This document shows positions 1-8,149 of a DNA stretch of 8,296 bases, piece after piece. Origin of the DNA: Pseudomonadota bacterium (lineage in GTDB: Bacteria > Pseudomonadota > Alphaproteobacteria > Rhizobiales > Xanthobacteraceae). The stretch's first letter is position 1; every line of letters begins with the position of its first letter. The notes under the pieces were generated by a model. It searched no databases, was not told the DNA's origin, and saw only the letters and a list, made by a program, of their open reading frames with translations. The position numbers and the translations under genes are program-made. The stretch lies in NCBI GenBank assembly GCA_021779635.1, contig JAJYAH010000282.1, positions 1-8,296 of the forward strand, written 5' to 3'.

Positions 1-743
1 GGCTGATCGCAACGGAGGCCTGCCGCGCGGCACTGAATGCCGACGGCTTTCGGGACCGGGTCGCGGCCGAAACCGGTATCCGGCTTGAAGTGATCGACCG
101 CGAGACGGAAGCCGCACTCGCCGTCGTCGGCTGCTCGCCGTTGCTCGATCCGCAGGGCCGGGGCGCCATTCTGTTCGACATCGGCGGCGGATCGACCGAA
201 CTGGTCCGGATCGAGCGCGATCCGGGCGGGCAAAACGCCGCGTCGCGCACCAAGGCGTGGATGTCGATGCCGCTCGGCGTGGTCACCTTGGCCGAGCAGT
301 TCGGCGGCAGGGATGTCACGCCGCAGTCCTATGCGTCGATGGTGCAGGAGGTCGCCCAACACGTGGCGCCTTTCGCGGCCGAGCATGGCGGCGATCTGAC
401 CGATATGCACCTGCTTGGGACCTCCGGCACGGTGACGACGCTGGCCGGGATTCATCTCAACCTGGTGCGGTACGATCGCCGCCGCATCGACGGCGTCTGG
501 ATGAGCGACACGGAGGTTACCGCGACCATCACGCGCCTGCTCGGCATGAGCTATCAGGAACGCGCCAGCAATCATTGTATCAGCGTCGAGCGCGCCGATC
601 TGGTGCTCGCCGGCTGCGCCATTCTCGACGCCATCCGTCATGCGTTTCCGCTGCCGCGGTTGCGCGTCGCCGATCGGGGCCTGCGCGAGGGCATGCTGGT
701 CGAGATGATGCGCGAGGACGGCGCGCTCGGGGCATTCCGATAG
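1..743 (+). CDS. Ppx/GppA-family phosphatase, C-terminal part (5' end outside window)
   Basis: The reading frame is already open at base 3 and runs to TAG at 741-743, giving 246 visible residues, so the gene starts upstream; the GTG at 90 is internal. Members of this ASKHA-fold family hydrolyse inorganic polyphosphate (exopolyphosphatase) and/or pppGpp. Visible motifs are [12 protein letters not shown] (about residues 32-43 of the fragment), which matches the conserved segment carrying the catalytic Glu; [12 protein letters not shown], the glycine-rich phosphate-binding motif; [13 protein letters not shown]; and the C-terminal [12 protein letters not shown] signature. The missing N-terminal ~100 residues should hold the first phosphate-binding loop. 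It ends right after the core fold, so this appears to be the short alphaproteobacterial type without the HD-like C-terminal domains of E. coli Ppx. It lies upstream of rlmE on the same strand, a common pairing in this group. Family is certain; whether polyphosphate or pppGpp is preferred cannot be read from sequence. Confidence 0.93.
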   Translation, partial: LIATEACRAALNADGFRDRVAAETGIRLEVIDRETEAALAVVGCSPLLDPQGRGAILFDIGGGSTELVRIERDPGGQNAASRTKAWMSMPLGVVTLAEQFGGRDVTPQSYASMVQEVAQHVAPFAAEHGGDLTDMHLLGTSGTVTTLAGIHLNLVRYDRRRIDGVWMSDTEVTATITRLLGMSYQERASNHCISVERADLVLAGCAILDAIRHAFPLPRLRVADRGLREGMLVEMMREDGALGAFR

Positions 744-790
744 GCGCATCAATCCGCAATGTGCTAAAGCATTTTCCAGTCCGATGGCTC

Positions 791-889
791 CATCCTTCGA
801 GACGCATCGCTTTCGCGATGCTCCTCGGGATGAGGTCGTCCAAACCCTCATGGTGAGGAGCGCGGCAACGCCACGCGTCTCGAACCATG
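791..889. repeat. Dispersed intergenic repeat 1, nested inverted repeats
   Basis: A ~100-base structured element fills most of the gap between the phosphatase gene and rlmE. The outer arms, 791-805 and 875-889, are inverted repeats matching at 13 of 15 positions (core TTCGAGACGC / GCGTCTCGAA). Inside are a perfect 7-bp hairpin (GCATCGC 804-810, loop TTTC, GCGATGC 815-821), a 6-bp pairing CTCCTC 821-826 with GAGGAG 855-860, and a competing 5-bp hairpin CCTCA 846-850 / TGAGG 854-858. The layout resembles a multi-branched stem structure. From memory, near-identical sequence occurs many times between genes in Bradyrhizobium-type genomes. It has no coding potential of its own; open frames through it are accidental. 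Confidence 0.82.
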
Positions 890-909
890 CGGCCCATGAA
901 TGCGTGATT

Positions 910-1608
910 ATGGCAAAAGACACCACTGGCCGGCTGCGGGTCACCGTCAAGAGCGGCGGCAGGCTCAAGCTGTCGTCGAAACTCTGGCTGGAGCGCCAGC
1001 TCAACGATCCTTATGTGGCGCAGGCCAAGCGCGATGGATTGCGCTCCCGTGCGGCCTACAAGCTGATCGAAATCGACGACAAGTATCATTTCCTCAAACC
1101 CGGCATCACGGTGGTCGACCTGGGTGCCGCGCCCGGCGGCTGGAGCCAGATCGCCGCGAAGCGAGTCGGCGCCGCCGACGGCAGGGGCAAGGTCGTCGCG
1201 ATCGATCTGCTGGAAATGCCGGAGATTGCCGGCGTCACCTTTGCACAGCTCGATTTCCTCAAGCACGATGCGCCGGAAAAGCTGCTCGCGATGCTGGGCG
1301 GCCGCGCCGATGTGGTGTTGTCCGACATGGCCGCCAACACCACCGGCCATCGCAAGACCGACCAGCTGCGCATCCTCGGTCTGGTGGAAGGCGCGGCGGC
1401 CTTTGCCGCCGATGTGCTGTCACCGGGCGGAACCTTCGTTGCCAAGGTGTTTCAGAGCGGCGCGGACGCGGCGCTGATGACGCAACTCAAGCATGACTTT
1501 GCGACCGTCAAGCACGTCAAACCGGCCTCGAGCCGCAAGGATTCGTCCGAGCGCTACGTGGTGGCGACGGGATTTCGGGGCGTTCCAAGCAATCGACTGG
1601 AAGCATAA
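910..1608 (+). CDS. rlmE: 23S rRNA (uridine2552-2'-O)-methyltransferase RlmE (FtsJ/RrmJ)
   Basis: The 232-residue product is an S-adenosylmethionine-dependent methyltransferase of the RlmE family, which methylates the 2'-OH of U2552 in the A-loop of 23S rRNA during late 50S subunit assembly in the cytoplasm. The K-D-K-E tetrad is complete: K51 (in [12 protein letters not shown]), D139 ([13 protein letters not shown]), K179 (GGTFVAKVF) and E214 ([12 protein letters not shown]). The SAM-binding loop DLGAAPGGW is at residues 70-78. There is a basic N-terminal extension of about 25 residues before the conserved [14 protein letters not shown] segment, usual for alphaproteobacteria. ATG at 910 was chosen because it begins MAKDTTGRL; the in-frame GTG at 904 is an alternative, and the frame from 784 runs through a non-coding repeat. 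No clear Shine-Dalgarno is seen, and the repeat ends about 20 bases upstream. Probably co-transcribed with the phosphatase gene, 166 bases upstream. Confidence 0.96.
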   Translation: MAKDTTGRLRVTVKSGGRLKLSSKLWLERQLNDPYVAQAKRDGLRSRAAYKLIEIDDKYHFLKPGITVVDLGAAPGGWSQIAAKRVGAADGRGKVVAIDLLEMPEIAGVTFAQLDFLKHDAPEKLLAMLGGRADVVLSDMAANTTGHRKTDQLRILGLVEGAAAFAADVLSPGGTFVAKVFQSGADAALMTQLKHDFATVKHVKPASSRKDSSERYVVATGFRGVPSNRLEA

Positions 1609-1621
1609 TACTGATCCGATC

Positions 1622-1707
1622 TCGTGATGGCCGGGCTCGTCCCGGCCGTACACGTCTTGCTGCTGTGAGAAAAACGTGGATGCCCGGCACAAGGCCGGGC
1701 ATGACGA
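1622..1707. repeat. Dispersed intergenic repeat 2, twin GC-rich hairpins; possible bidirectional terminator
   Basis: Two strong hairpins are arranged symmetrically: GGCCGGG 1629-1635, loop CTCGT, CCCGGCC 1641-1647 (7 bp), and ATGCCCGGC 1680-1688, loop ACAAG, GCCGGGCAT 1694-1702 (9 bp). Between them CACGT 1651-1655 can pair with ACGTG 1674-1678, and the ends TCGTGAT 1622-1628 and ATGACGA 1701-1707 are inverted with one mismatch. The two halves thus form one large imperfect palindrome. I recognise this type from memory as a widespread repeat in Bradyrhizobium and relatives. It sits between the convergent stop codons of rlmE and the MFS transporter gene, where it could stop or slow RNA polymerase from both sides. 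No U-tract follows either hairpin, so termination is inferred from position and structure only. Confidence 0.85.
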
Positions 1708-1727
1708 ACTTGTAGGTCGTCGTCCTA

Positions 1728-3200
1728 TCAGCCCAGCCGCTGATCGCGCGCGTTGGCGGTTTCGGCGGCGGCAGTCTCTTCCGGTTCGGCGTCGCGCTCC
1801 GGACTGGGGACCACGATCGCACCGCGCCCCGATACCTGGTGGCCGGCATCGGGAGACATCTGGTAGAAGAAATACGCCGAAATCGTCGAGATGATCGAGA
1901 CCACGATGAAACCGGGCGCGAAATCGCCGGCGCTGAGCTCGGTGACATGATGCATCCACATGGTGGATTCCACCGAAAACGCGCCGACCGCGACGCCGGC
2001 GGAAATCGCCAGTTGCTGGTTGACGCTGACCAGCGTGGTGGCCCGGCTCATCTGTTCCGGCTCGACTTCCGCATAGGCCAGCGTGTTGATGGCGGTGAAT
2101 TGCAGCGAGCGGAAGAACCCGCCGACCACCAGAAGAATCATGATCAGCAGCAGCGGCGTCGTGATCGTGAACAGCGCGCAGGCGGCCAGGAAGATCGAAC
2201 TCACGACCGCGTTGATGGTCATGATGTTGCGAAAGCCGAAGGTGCGGATGATGCGCGCCGCCAGCGTCTTCATGCCCATGGCGCCGGCCGCCGAGGCAAA
2301 TGTCACCAGTCCGGAGCGCAGCGGCGACAGGCCGAAGCCGACCTGCATCAACAGCGGCAACAGAAACGGCAACGCGCCAATGCCGACGCGGAACAGAAAG
2401 CCGCCGATGACGCTGGCGCGCATCGTCGGCAGCCGCAGCAGCGCGAAATCCAGTACCGGCGAAGCGGTTCGCCTGGCGTGGATCACATAAAGCGTCATTG
2501 AAATGGTGCCGATCACGATCAGGGCGATGACGGCGGGCCACGGCAGCAGATTGAGGCCCGCGACCGAAAGGCCGAACGCGATGCCGCCAAGCCCGATCCC
2601 GGCCAGGATCAGCCCGTATAGATCAAAACGTTCCGGGTCTTCGGTGCGGATCGGATCGATGTAACGCAAGGCCATGAAGATGCCGATCAAGCCGATCGGA
2701 ATATTGATCAGGAAGATCCAGTGCCAGGTCAGATAGGTGGTGATGAAGCCACCGAGCGGCGGACCGATCACGGGTCCGACCAGCGCCGGCACCGTGACCC
2801 AGGCCATCGCATTCACCAGCGCGCTTTTGTCGATCGAGCGCAGCAGCACCAGCCGTCCGACCGGTGTCATCATCGCCCCGCCGATGCCTTGCAGGGTGCG
2901 CGCGATCACGAAATCGGTGACAGAAGACGACAGCGCGCAACCGATCGATCCCGCCATGAAAACGGCGATAGCGATCGAGAACACCATGCGGGGGCCAAAC
3001 CGGTCGGCGGTCCAGCCGCTGGCCGGGATGAATACCGCGAGCGCCAGCAAATACGAGGTGATGGCAAGCTTCAGCGTCAGCGGGCTGGTGCCGATGTCCG
3101 CCGCGATGGCCGGAAGCGAGGTCGCAATCACCGTCGAATCCATGTTCTCCATGAACAGGGCGGTGGCCACGATGAGCGGGATCAGGCGTTCTTTGTTCAT
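1728..3200 (-). CDS. MFS multidrug efflux transporter, DHA2 (EmrB/QacA, MdtD-like) type
   Basis: The 490-residue inner-membrane protein should export drugs or other small hydrophobic compounds by proton antiport. It has about 14 hydrophobic segments, as expected for the DHA2 group, starting at residues 6-24 and ending around 428-447. Group motifs are visible: FMENMDSTVIATSLP (16-30, motif D1 in helix 1), GWTADRFGPR (62-71, motif A in the loop after helix 2) and GPVIGPPLGGF (142-152, antiporter motif C in helix 5). Segments such as RTLQGIGGAMMTPVGRL and SWHWIFLINIP-like TWHWIFLINIP recall E. coli MdtD. After the last helix there is an acidic, alanine-rich tail (about 465-490) of no known role. 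ATG at 3200 gives the expected short cytoplasmic N-terminus; no good Shine-Dalgarno precedes it. No adjacent membrane-fusion protein or regulator gene is present, so it is probably a stand-alone pump. Substrate unknown. Confidence 0.93.
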   Translation of the reverse strand: MNKERLIPLIVATALFMENMDSTVIATSLPAIAADIGTSPLTLKLAITSYLLALAVFIPASGWTADRFGPRMVFSIAIAVFMAGSIGCALSSSVTDFVIARTLQGIGGAMMTPVGRLVLLRSIDKSALVNAMAWVTVPALVGPVIGPPLGGFITTYLTWHWIFLINIPIGLIGIFMALRYIDPIRTEDPERFDLYGLILAGIGLGGIAFGLSVAGLNLLPWPAVIALIVIGTISMTLYVIHARRTASPVLDFALLRLPTMRASVIGGFLFRVGIGALPFLLPLLMQVGFGLSPLRSGLVTFASAAGAMGMKTLAARIIRTFGFRNIMTINAVVSSIFLAACALFTITTPLLLIMILLVVGGFFRSLQFTAINTLAYAEVEPEQMSRATTLVSVNQQLAISAGVAVGAFSVESTMWMHHVTELSAGDFAPGFIVVSIISTISAYFFYQMSPDAGHQVSGRGAIVVPSPERDAEPEETAAAETANARDQRLG

Positions 3201-3328
3201 CGAATTTCGGGGAGGGGAAGAGAAAGCGGCAGGAGCCGGGGCTGTACCACCCCCTTGCCGTCGAGGCTATTGCGGAACCTCGGAAACCACCTAAATGCTG
3301 CGGCACGCCAGCCGCCGGAGATCCGACG

Positions 3329-3577
3329 ATGATTTATATCCTCGCCGCTCTATTGCCGCCGCTTGGGCTGCTCCTGAACGGGCAGCCTTTTTCGGCGATT
3401 TTTAACCTGGTCCTGATCGTCTTTTGCGCGATTTTCGGGCTGATTTTTCACGTCCTGCTGCTGGTACCGTCGGCGCATGCGCTGATCGCGGTTCATGTGA
3501 AACGCGAAGACCGCAGGCACCGGGATGTGGTCGAGGCGATCCGCCAGCACGGCGCGCCGCGGGGTTATTCGCGCTGA
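3329..3577 (+). CDS. Small membrane protein resembling the YqaE/Pmp3 family
   Basis: An 82-residue protein with two predicted membrane helices, about residues 2-17 and 22-55, separated by a short NGQPF turn. The pattern LPPLGLLLNGQPFSAIFN followed by a long hydrophobic stretch fits the YqaE/Pmp3 (UPF0057) family, whose members have PPLG near the end of helix 1 and are linked to membrane potential and stress tolerance in other organisms. Compared with the usual ~50-60 residues it carries an extra basic, charged cytoplasmic tail (about 56-82, VKREDRRHRD). ATG at 3329 is supported by GGAG at 3317-3320, 8 bases upstream. It is divergent from the MFS transporter gene across 128 bases. The family assignment rests on the short PPLG pattern, so a generic small membrane protein remains possible; that it is a real gene is likely given the hydrophobicity pattern and ribosome binding site. 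Confidence 0.75.
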   Translation: MIYILAALLPPLGLLLNGQPFSAIFNLVLIVFCAIFGLIFHVLLLVPSAHALIAVHVKREDRRHRDVVEAIRQHGAPRGYSR

Positions 3578-3605
3578 CACCGGAACGCGCGGCTCTCGGC
3601 GATGA

Positions 3606-5267
<1,662 letters not shown>

Positions 5268-5297
5268 TTCCGAAGCTCCAGATTGACCACCACAGCG

Positions 5298-5310
5298 CCG
5301 CGAAACGCGG
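5298..5310 (+). terminator. Weak hairpin after guaB, possible terminator
   Basis: CCGCG 5298-5302, loop AAA, CGCGG 5306-5310 makes a compact GC-only stem about 30 bases after the guaB stop, followed by TATTGTT. The following tract is only moderately T-rich, so intrinsic termination is uncertain. The rest of the gap to 5402 contains a direct repeat of CCGGATCG (5324-5331, 5343-5350) and no gene. Confidence 0.25.
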
Positions 5311-5402
5311 TATTGTTCAGGTTCCGGATCGCCGCACCGCGGCCGGATCGGGGCGCGGTCAGAGATTGATCTCAACGCCGTTTGGAAGAGAAGTGAGTCA
5401 TT

Positions 5403-6026
5403 ATGGTCGATTGGTCGGACGACAGGATTGCGGCACTTTCAGATCAGGATCTGAAGAATCTGCTGGTCAATGCGGAGCGCAAATCCGTCGCGGGGGTGAT
5501 TGCGCAATGTCAGGCCGAGATCGAAAAGCGCAATGCTGCAAAGCCCCGCAAGGCATCGAAGCCGCGCACCGAACTGAAGGAATTCGAGCACGAGATGTCC
5601 GGGCAGCTCGCCGCGATCGGCAAGGAGATGGCCGCCAAGTACGATCTGTCCGAAGAGACCGCGAAGGCCAATTCGGCGGGCGTGAAAGGCTTCAAGGCAC
5701 ACAAGCTGCTCGATGCCAAGGGCTACGCGAAACTCGGCGGCATGCAGCGCGACGGCTCGGTCGCGGTCGATCGATATATCTCATATCGCCGCGGCAAGGA
5801 CATCGTCTCGCTCAGCGTATTCCTGCTAAAGGATCAGCCGATCGACGCCCACGAGTTTCATCTGATCGCGCCGCGAGCCCTGCTCGACGGCGGAAAGCCG
5901 GTGGCCGAGATTCGCCCCACCGCAACCGAGGCACAGAAGCAGTCGGCCGATAGCGGACAGGCCTTCAAGGATTTGCCGAGCGCTGCGGCGGCGTTCGATA
6001 CGGTGCTGGCGAAGATCACCGCCTGA
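5403..6026 (+). CDS. Conserved-looking hypothetical protein, 207 residues
   Basis: I do not recognise a characterised family. The protein is hydrophilic with no signal peptide or membrane helix, so cytoplasmic. Residues 5-45 look like two or three amphipathic helices (DRIAALSDQDLKNLL, then an AGVIAQCQAEIEKR segment with the only cysteine, C36). A basic lysine/proline linker follows at about 46-56 (AAKPRKASKPR), which could contact nucleic acid but proves nothing. A helical stretch (57-95) leads into a possible small mixed alpha/beta domain (about 100-170: KGYAKLGGMQRDGSVAVDRY, KDIVSLSVFLL, EFHLIAPRALL), and the C-terminus is alanine-rich. ATG at 5403 follows GGAAGAGAAGTGAG-type purine-rich sequence (AAGTGAG 5391-5397). 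Codon use matches its neighbours, supporting a real gene. It lies 135 bases after guaB on the same strand; co-transcription is possible but not shown. A shadow frame (5366-5953) was rejected. Confidence 0.82.
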   Translation: MVDWSDDRIAALSDQDLKNLLVNAERKSVAGVIAQCQAEIEKRNAAKPRKASKPRTELKEFEHEMSGQLAAIGKEMAAKYDLSEETAKANSAGVKGFKAHKLLDAKGYAKLGGMQRDGSVAVDRYISYRRGKDIVSLSVFLLKDQPIDAHEFHLIAPRALLDGGKPVAEIRPTATEAQKQSADSGQAFKDLPSAAAAFDTVLAKITA

Positions 6027-6069
6027 TATTCGAGTCCTGTCATCCCCATAATAGAAACCATGCAACCGC

Positions 6070-6187
6070 CATTGCGAGCCAACGGGTCGCGCGAATGCGC
6101 GCCCGATGATAAACTCAGCGAAGCAATCCATTTTTGTCGCAGAAATAGGAAAGCTGGATTGCGGTCGTCGCTTCGCTCCTCGCAATG
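6070..6187. repeat. Dispersed intergenic repeat 3, nested inverted repeats
   Basis: Outer arms CATTGCGAG 6070-6078 and CTCGCAATG 6179-6187 are a perfect 9-bp inverted repeat; inner arms GCAATCCA 6123-6130 and TGGATTGC 6155-6162 are a perfect 8-bp inverted repeat around a 24-base loop. Within the left arm a separate hairpin forms from GGG-T-CGCGC (6084-6092) and GCGCG-CCC (6097-6104) with loop GAAT and one bulged T. The right arm holds the CGCTTCGCTCCTCGC stretch typical of this repeat type, which I recall as very common in Bradyrhizobium, Rhodopseudomonas and other bacteria. It fills most of the 208-base gap before the reductase gene; the open frame through it, from 6106, is not coding. Confidence 0.85.
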
Positions 6188-6234
6188 ACGAGGATGGATC
6201 ATCAAAGTTCAATCAAGAACCGGAGGAAACCACC

Positions 6235-7260
6235 ATGTCGCAACAGGCAAAACGTGTCGTTCTCGTCTCCCGTCCCGTCGGCGAGCCCAAGGCCTCGGAC
6301 TTCCGGGTCGAGGATTATGCGCCGCCCGCGCCCGGTGAGGGACAGGTGCTGCTGCGCACCATCTGGCTGTCGCTCGATCCCTATATGCGCGGACGCATGA
6401 GCGACGGCCCGTCCTATGCGGCGCCGGTGCCGATCGGCGGCGTGATGGAAGGCGGCACGGTGAGCGAGGTCGTCGCCTCGAACAATCCGGCTTTTGCCAA
6501 AGGCGACATCGTGCTGTCGCGCGCCGGCTGGCAGACCCATGCACTTTCCGACGGCAAGGACCTGCGCAAGGTCGATCCGAAACTCGCGCCGGTCTCGACC
6601 GCGGTGGGCGTGCTCGGCATGCCCGGCATGACCGCCTACACGGGATTGCTCGATATCGGCAAGCCGCAGCCCGGCGAGACCGTGGTGGTGGCGGCGGCAT
6701 CCGGCGCGGTCGGCTCGGCGGTCGGGCAAATCGCGAAGATCAAGGGCGCCCGCGCCGTCGGCATCGCGGGCGGCAAGGACAAATGCGATTACGTCAAAAA
6801 AGAACTCGGCTTCGATGATTGCCTCGATCACCGCGATCCCCATCTCGCGGCCAAACTGAAAGAGGCATGCCCCAAGGGCATCGACGTCTATTTCGAGAAC
6901 GTCGGCGGCGCCGTGTTCGAGGCGGTGTTTCCGCTACTCAACGCGTTCGCGCGGGTGCCGGTATGCGGCCTGATCGCGCATTACAACGACACCGAAGCCA
7001 CCACGCCGAAATGGGCATCGTCGCTGATGCGCGCCGTGCTGACCAAGCGCCTGACCATCCGTGGCTTCATCGTCAGCGATTTCGCCGCGCGGCATGCGGA
7101 CTTCCTGCGCGACATGTCGCGATGGTTGCGCGAAGGCAAGCTCAAGCATCGCGAGTTCGTCACCGAAGGTCTGGACAGCGCCCCCGGCGCGTTCATGGGA
7201 CTTCTGAAGGGCGCCAATTTCGGCAAGCAACTGGTGCGCGTCGGACCCGACAAGGCCTGA
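6235..7260 (+). CDS. curA: NADP-dependent medium-chain reductase, CurA-like
   Basis: The 341-residue protein belongs to the zinc-independent medium-chain dehydrogenase/reductase group (leukotriene B4 12-hydroxydehydrogenase / CurA type), which reduces alpha,beta-unsaturated carbonyls with NADPH. Remembered E. coli CurA (about 345 residues) matches closely: LSLDPYMRGRMSD (45-57), PIGGVMEGGTVSEVV (66-80), GVLGMPGMTAYTGLLDIG (125-142), the cofactor-binding AAASGAVGSAVGQIAK (153-168), ACPKGIDVYFENVGG (211-225) and LLKGANFGKQLVR (323-335). The structural-zinc cysteine cluster of alcohol dehydrogenases is absent, as expected. ATG at 6235 follows GGAGG at 6222-6226 with 8-base spacing; upstream in-frame sequence lies in a repeat. 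Its own transcription unit is likely, since the repeat separates it from the preceding gene. In the cell it probably detoxifies reactive enones; the true substrate is unknown, and the curA name is by similarity only. Confidence 0.93.
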   Translation: MSQQAKRVVLVSRPVGEPKASDFRVEDYAPPAPGEGQVLLRTIWLSLDPYMRGRMSDGPSYAAPVPIGGVMEGGTVSEVVASNNPAFAKGDIVLSRAGWQTHALSDGKDLRKVDPKLAPVSTAVGVLGMPGMTAYTGLLDIGKPQPGETVVVAAASGAVGSAVGQIAKIKGARAVGIAGGKDKCDYVKKELGFDDCLDHRDPHLAAKLKEACPKGIDVYFENVGGAVFEAVFPLLNAFARVPVCGLIAHYNDTEATTPKWASSLMRAVLTKRLTIRGFIVSDFAARHADFLRDMSRWLREGKLKHREFVTEGLDSAPGAFMGLLKGANFGKQLVRVGPDKA

Positions 7261-7279
7261 GCGGCCGCCATACCGTCCG

Positions 7280-8122
7280 TTAGTAACTCTTCGGAACCAT
7301 GGCCAGCAGCGACTCCAGATCGACATCGGTCTGGCCGGGCGCCCTGACGTGACGGACCTCGAAGCTGTCGGGCTGGAAGCGGTATTCCACCAGCCCGACC
7401 TCCTTGGTCCCGATCACCTCCTGTCTGGAATCGGGAACGATGAAGCCGGCCGACGGCGCCCAGATCTGACGGATGTGGGCGAAGGTGAAATCGCGGCGCT
7501 GGTGAACATGGCCGCTGGCGACCAGCCGCAGGTCGACGGCGCTCAGCATCTCGATCAGCCGGCTCCGTGCCGGCATCGGAACGTAGCGGATCGAGGTTGC
7601 CGCCAGTTCCGGATCGTCGGGCGCATTCAGAAAAAGCGGCTTGTGCAGGAACAATGCGACCGGCTTACCCTGGGTGCCGGAGAGTTGCGACGCAAGCCAG
7701 TCGAACTGCTCGGCTTCGCTCGCAAGCCCCGTGTTCATGACCAGTGAATTGAGGCCGATGAAACACCAGCTGGCGGCGTCGAAACGCCAGCGGTCTTCGC
7801 CGAACGTCGAGCGGTAGGCCTGCAGGCCCTGTTCGGTGACGGGTTGCGCCGGAGCCGGGCCGACCGCGGTCGGGTTGTCGCCGATGTCGTGATTGCCCGG
7901 CAGATAGCGGCAGGCGACCGGAAGCGCGTCATGCAGGCTTCGGGCAAATTCCAGATCGTCGGGTTCCGTCGGCCCGTCGAACGAGAGGTCGCCGCTGTTG
8001 AGGACGAGATCGGGGCGTCTGGCATCGATGTGTTCGCTGACCCGATGAAAATTATCGATCAGCGTCGTCATGCGCCGGGCAAGATGGGTGTCGGAGATCT
8101 GGGTCAGGCGAAATTCGGGCAT
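7280..8122 (-). CDS. Calcineurin-like metallophosphoesterase (class III phosphodiesterase-like)
   Basis: The 280-residue protein has the full dimetal site of the calcineurin-like superfamily: SDTH (D11, H13), SGDLS (D45), GNHD (N77, H78), LHKP (H160) and GHVH (H205, H207). Order and spacing fit the CpdA/class III cyclic nucleotide phosphodiesterase branch, whose members hydrolyse cAMP or other phosphodiesters in the cytoplasm; cAMP specificity cannot be assigned from motifs. No signal peptide or membrane helix. The last ~45 residues (after IVPDSRQE) form a variable tail of beta-like and charged sequence. ATG at 8122 is preceded by a strong GGAGG (CCTCC at 8130-8134 on the plus strand) with 7-base spacing. 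It is convergent with the reductase gene; the stop codons are only 19 bases apart with no obvious terminator, so transcripts may overlap. Upstream lies a probable IS end. Confidence 0.92.
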   Translation of the reverse strand: MPEFRLTQISDTHLARRMTTLIDNFHRVSEHIDARRPDLVLNSGDLSFDGPTEPDDLEFARSLHDALPVACRYLPGNHDIGDNPTAVGPAPAQPVTEQGLQAYRSTFGEDRWRFDAASWCFIGLNSLVMNTGLASEAEQFDWLASQLSGTQGKPVALFLHKPLFLNAPDDPELAATSIRYVPMPARSRLIEMLSAVDLRLVASGHVHQRRDFTFAHIRQIWAPSAGFIVPDSRQEVIGTKEVGLVEYRFQPDSFEVRHVRAPGQTDVDLESLLAMVPKSY

Positions 8123-8140
8123 TTAATATCCTCCGGGGCG

Positions 8141-8146
8141 ATTATA
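8141..8146 (-). promoter_or_regulatory. Candidate -10 element (TATAAT) for the metallophosphoesterase gene
   Basis: Read on the minus strand, this hexamer is a perfect TATAAT in otherwise GC-rich sequence, with its downstream edge 18 bases before the start codon. A transcript starting 6-7 bases after it would begin almost at the GGAGG, leaving a leader of only about 12 bases. No good -35 hexamer is seen 16-18 bases upstream, so it would need an activator or another sigma factor, or may be chance. Confidence 0.35.
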
Positions 8147-8149
8147 CGG

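Noticed and set aside
791..889. Repeat 1 considered as a tRNA-like or riboswitch RNA gene
   Set aside because: The cloverleaf-like pairing lacks tRNA consensus bases and matches a dispersed repeat I recall from many intergenic places, so an RNA gene is not supported.
784..909. In-frame upstream extension of rlmE beginning at 784
   Set aside because: It translates dispersed repeat 1; the conserved protein begins at 910.
580..1350. Minus-strand open frame of 256 codons across the phosphatase end and rlmE
   Set aside because: Antisense shadow that runs through a repeat and two clear genes; low-complexity composition and no motif.
3270..3297. Possible promoter TTGCGG - 16 bases - TAAATG ahead of the small membrane protein gene
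   Set aside because: Each hexamer matches consensus at only three positions; too weak to list as a feature.
6106..6234. In-frame upstream extension of the reductase gene beginning at 6106
   Set aside because: It lies in dispersed repeat 3; the ATG at 6235 has a strong GGAGG and the conserved N-terminus.
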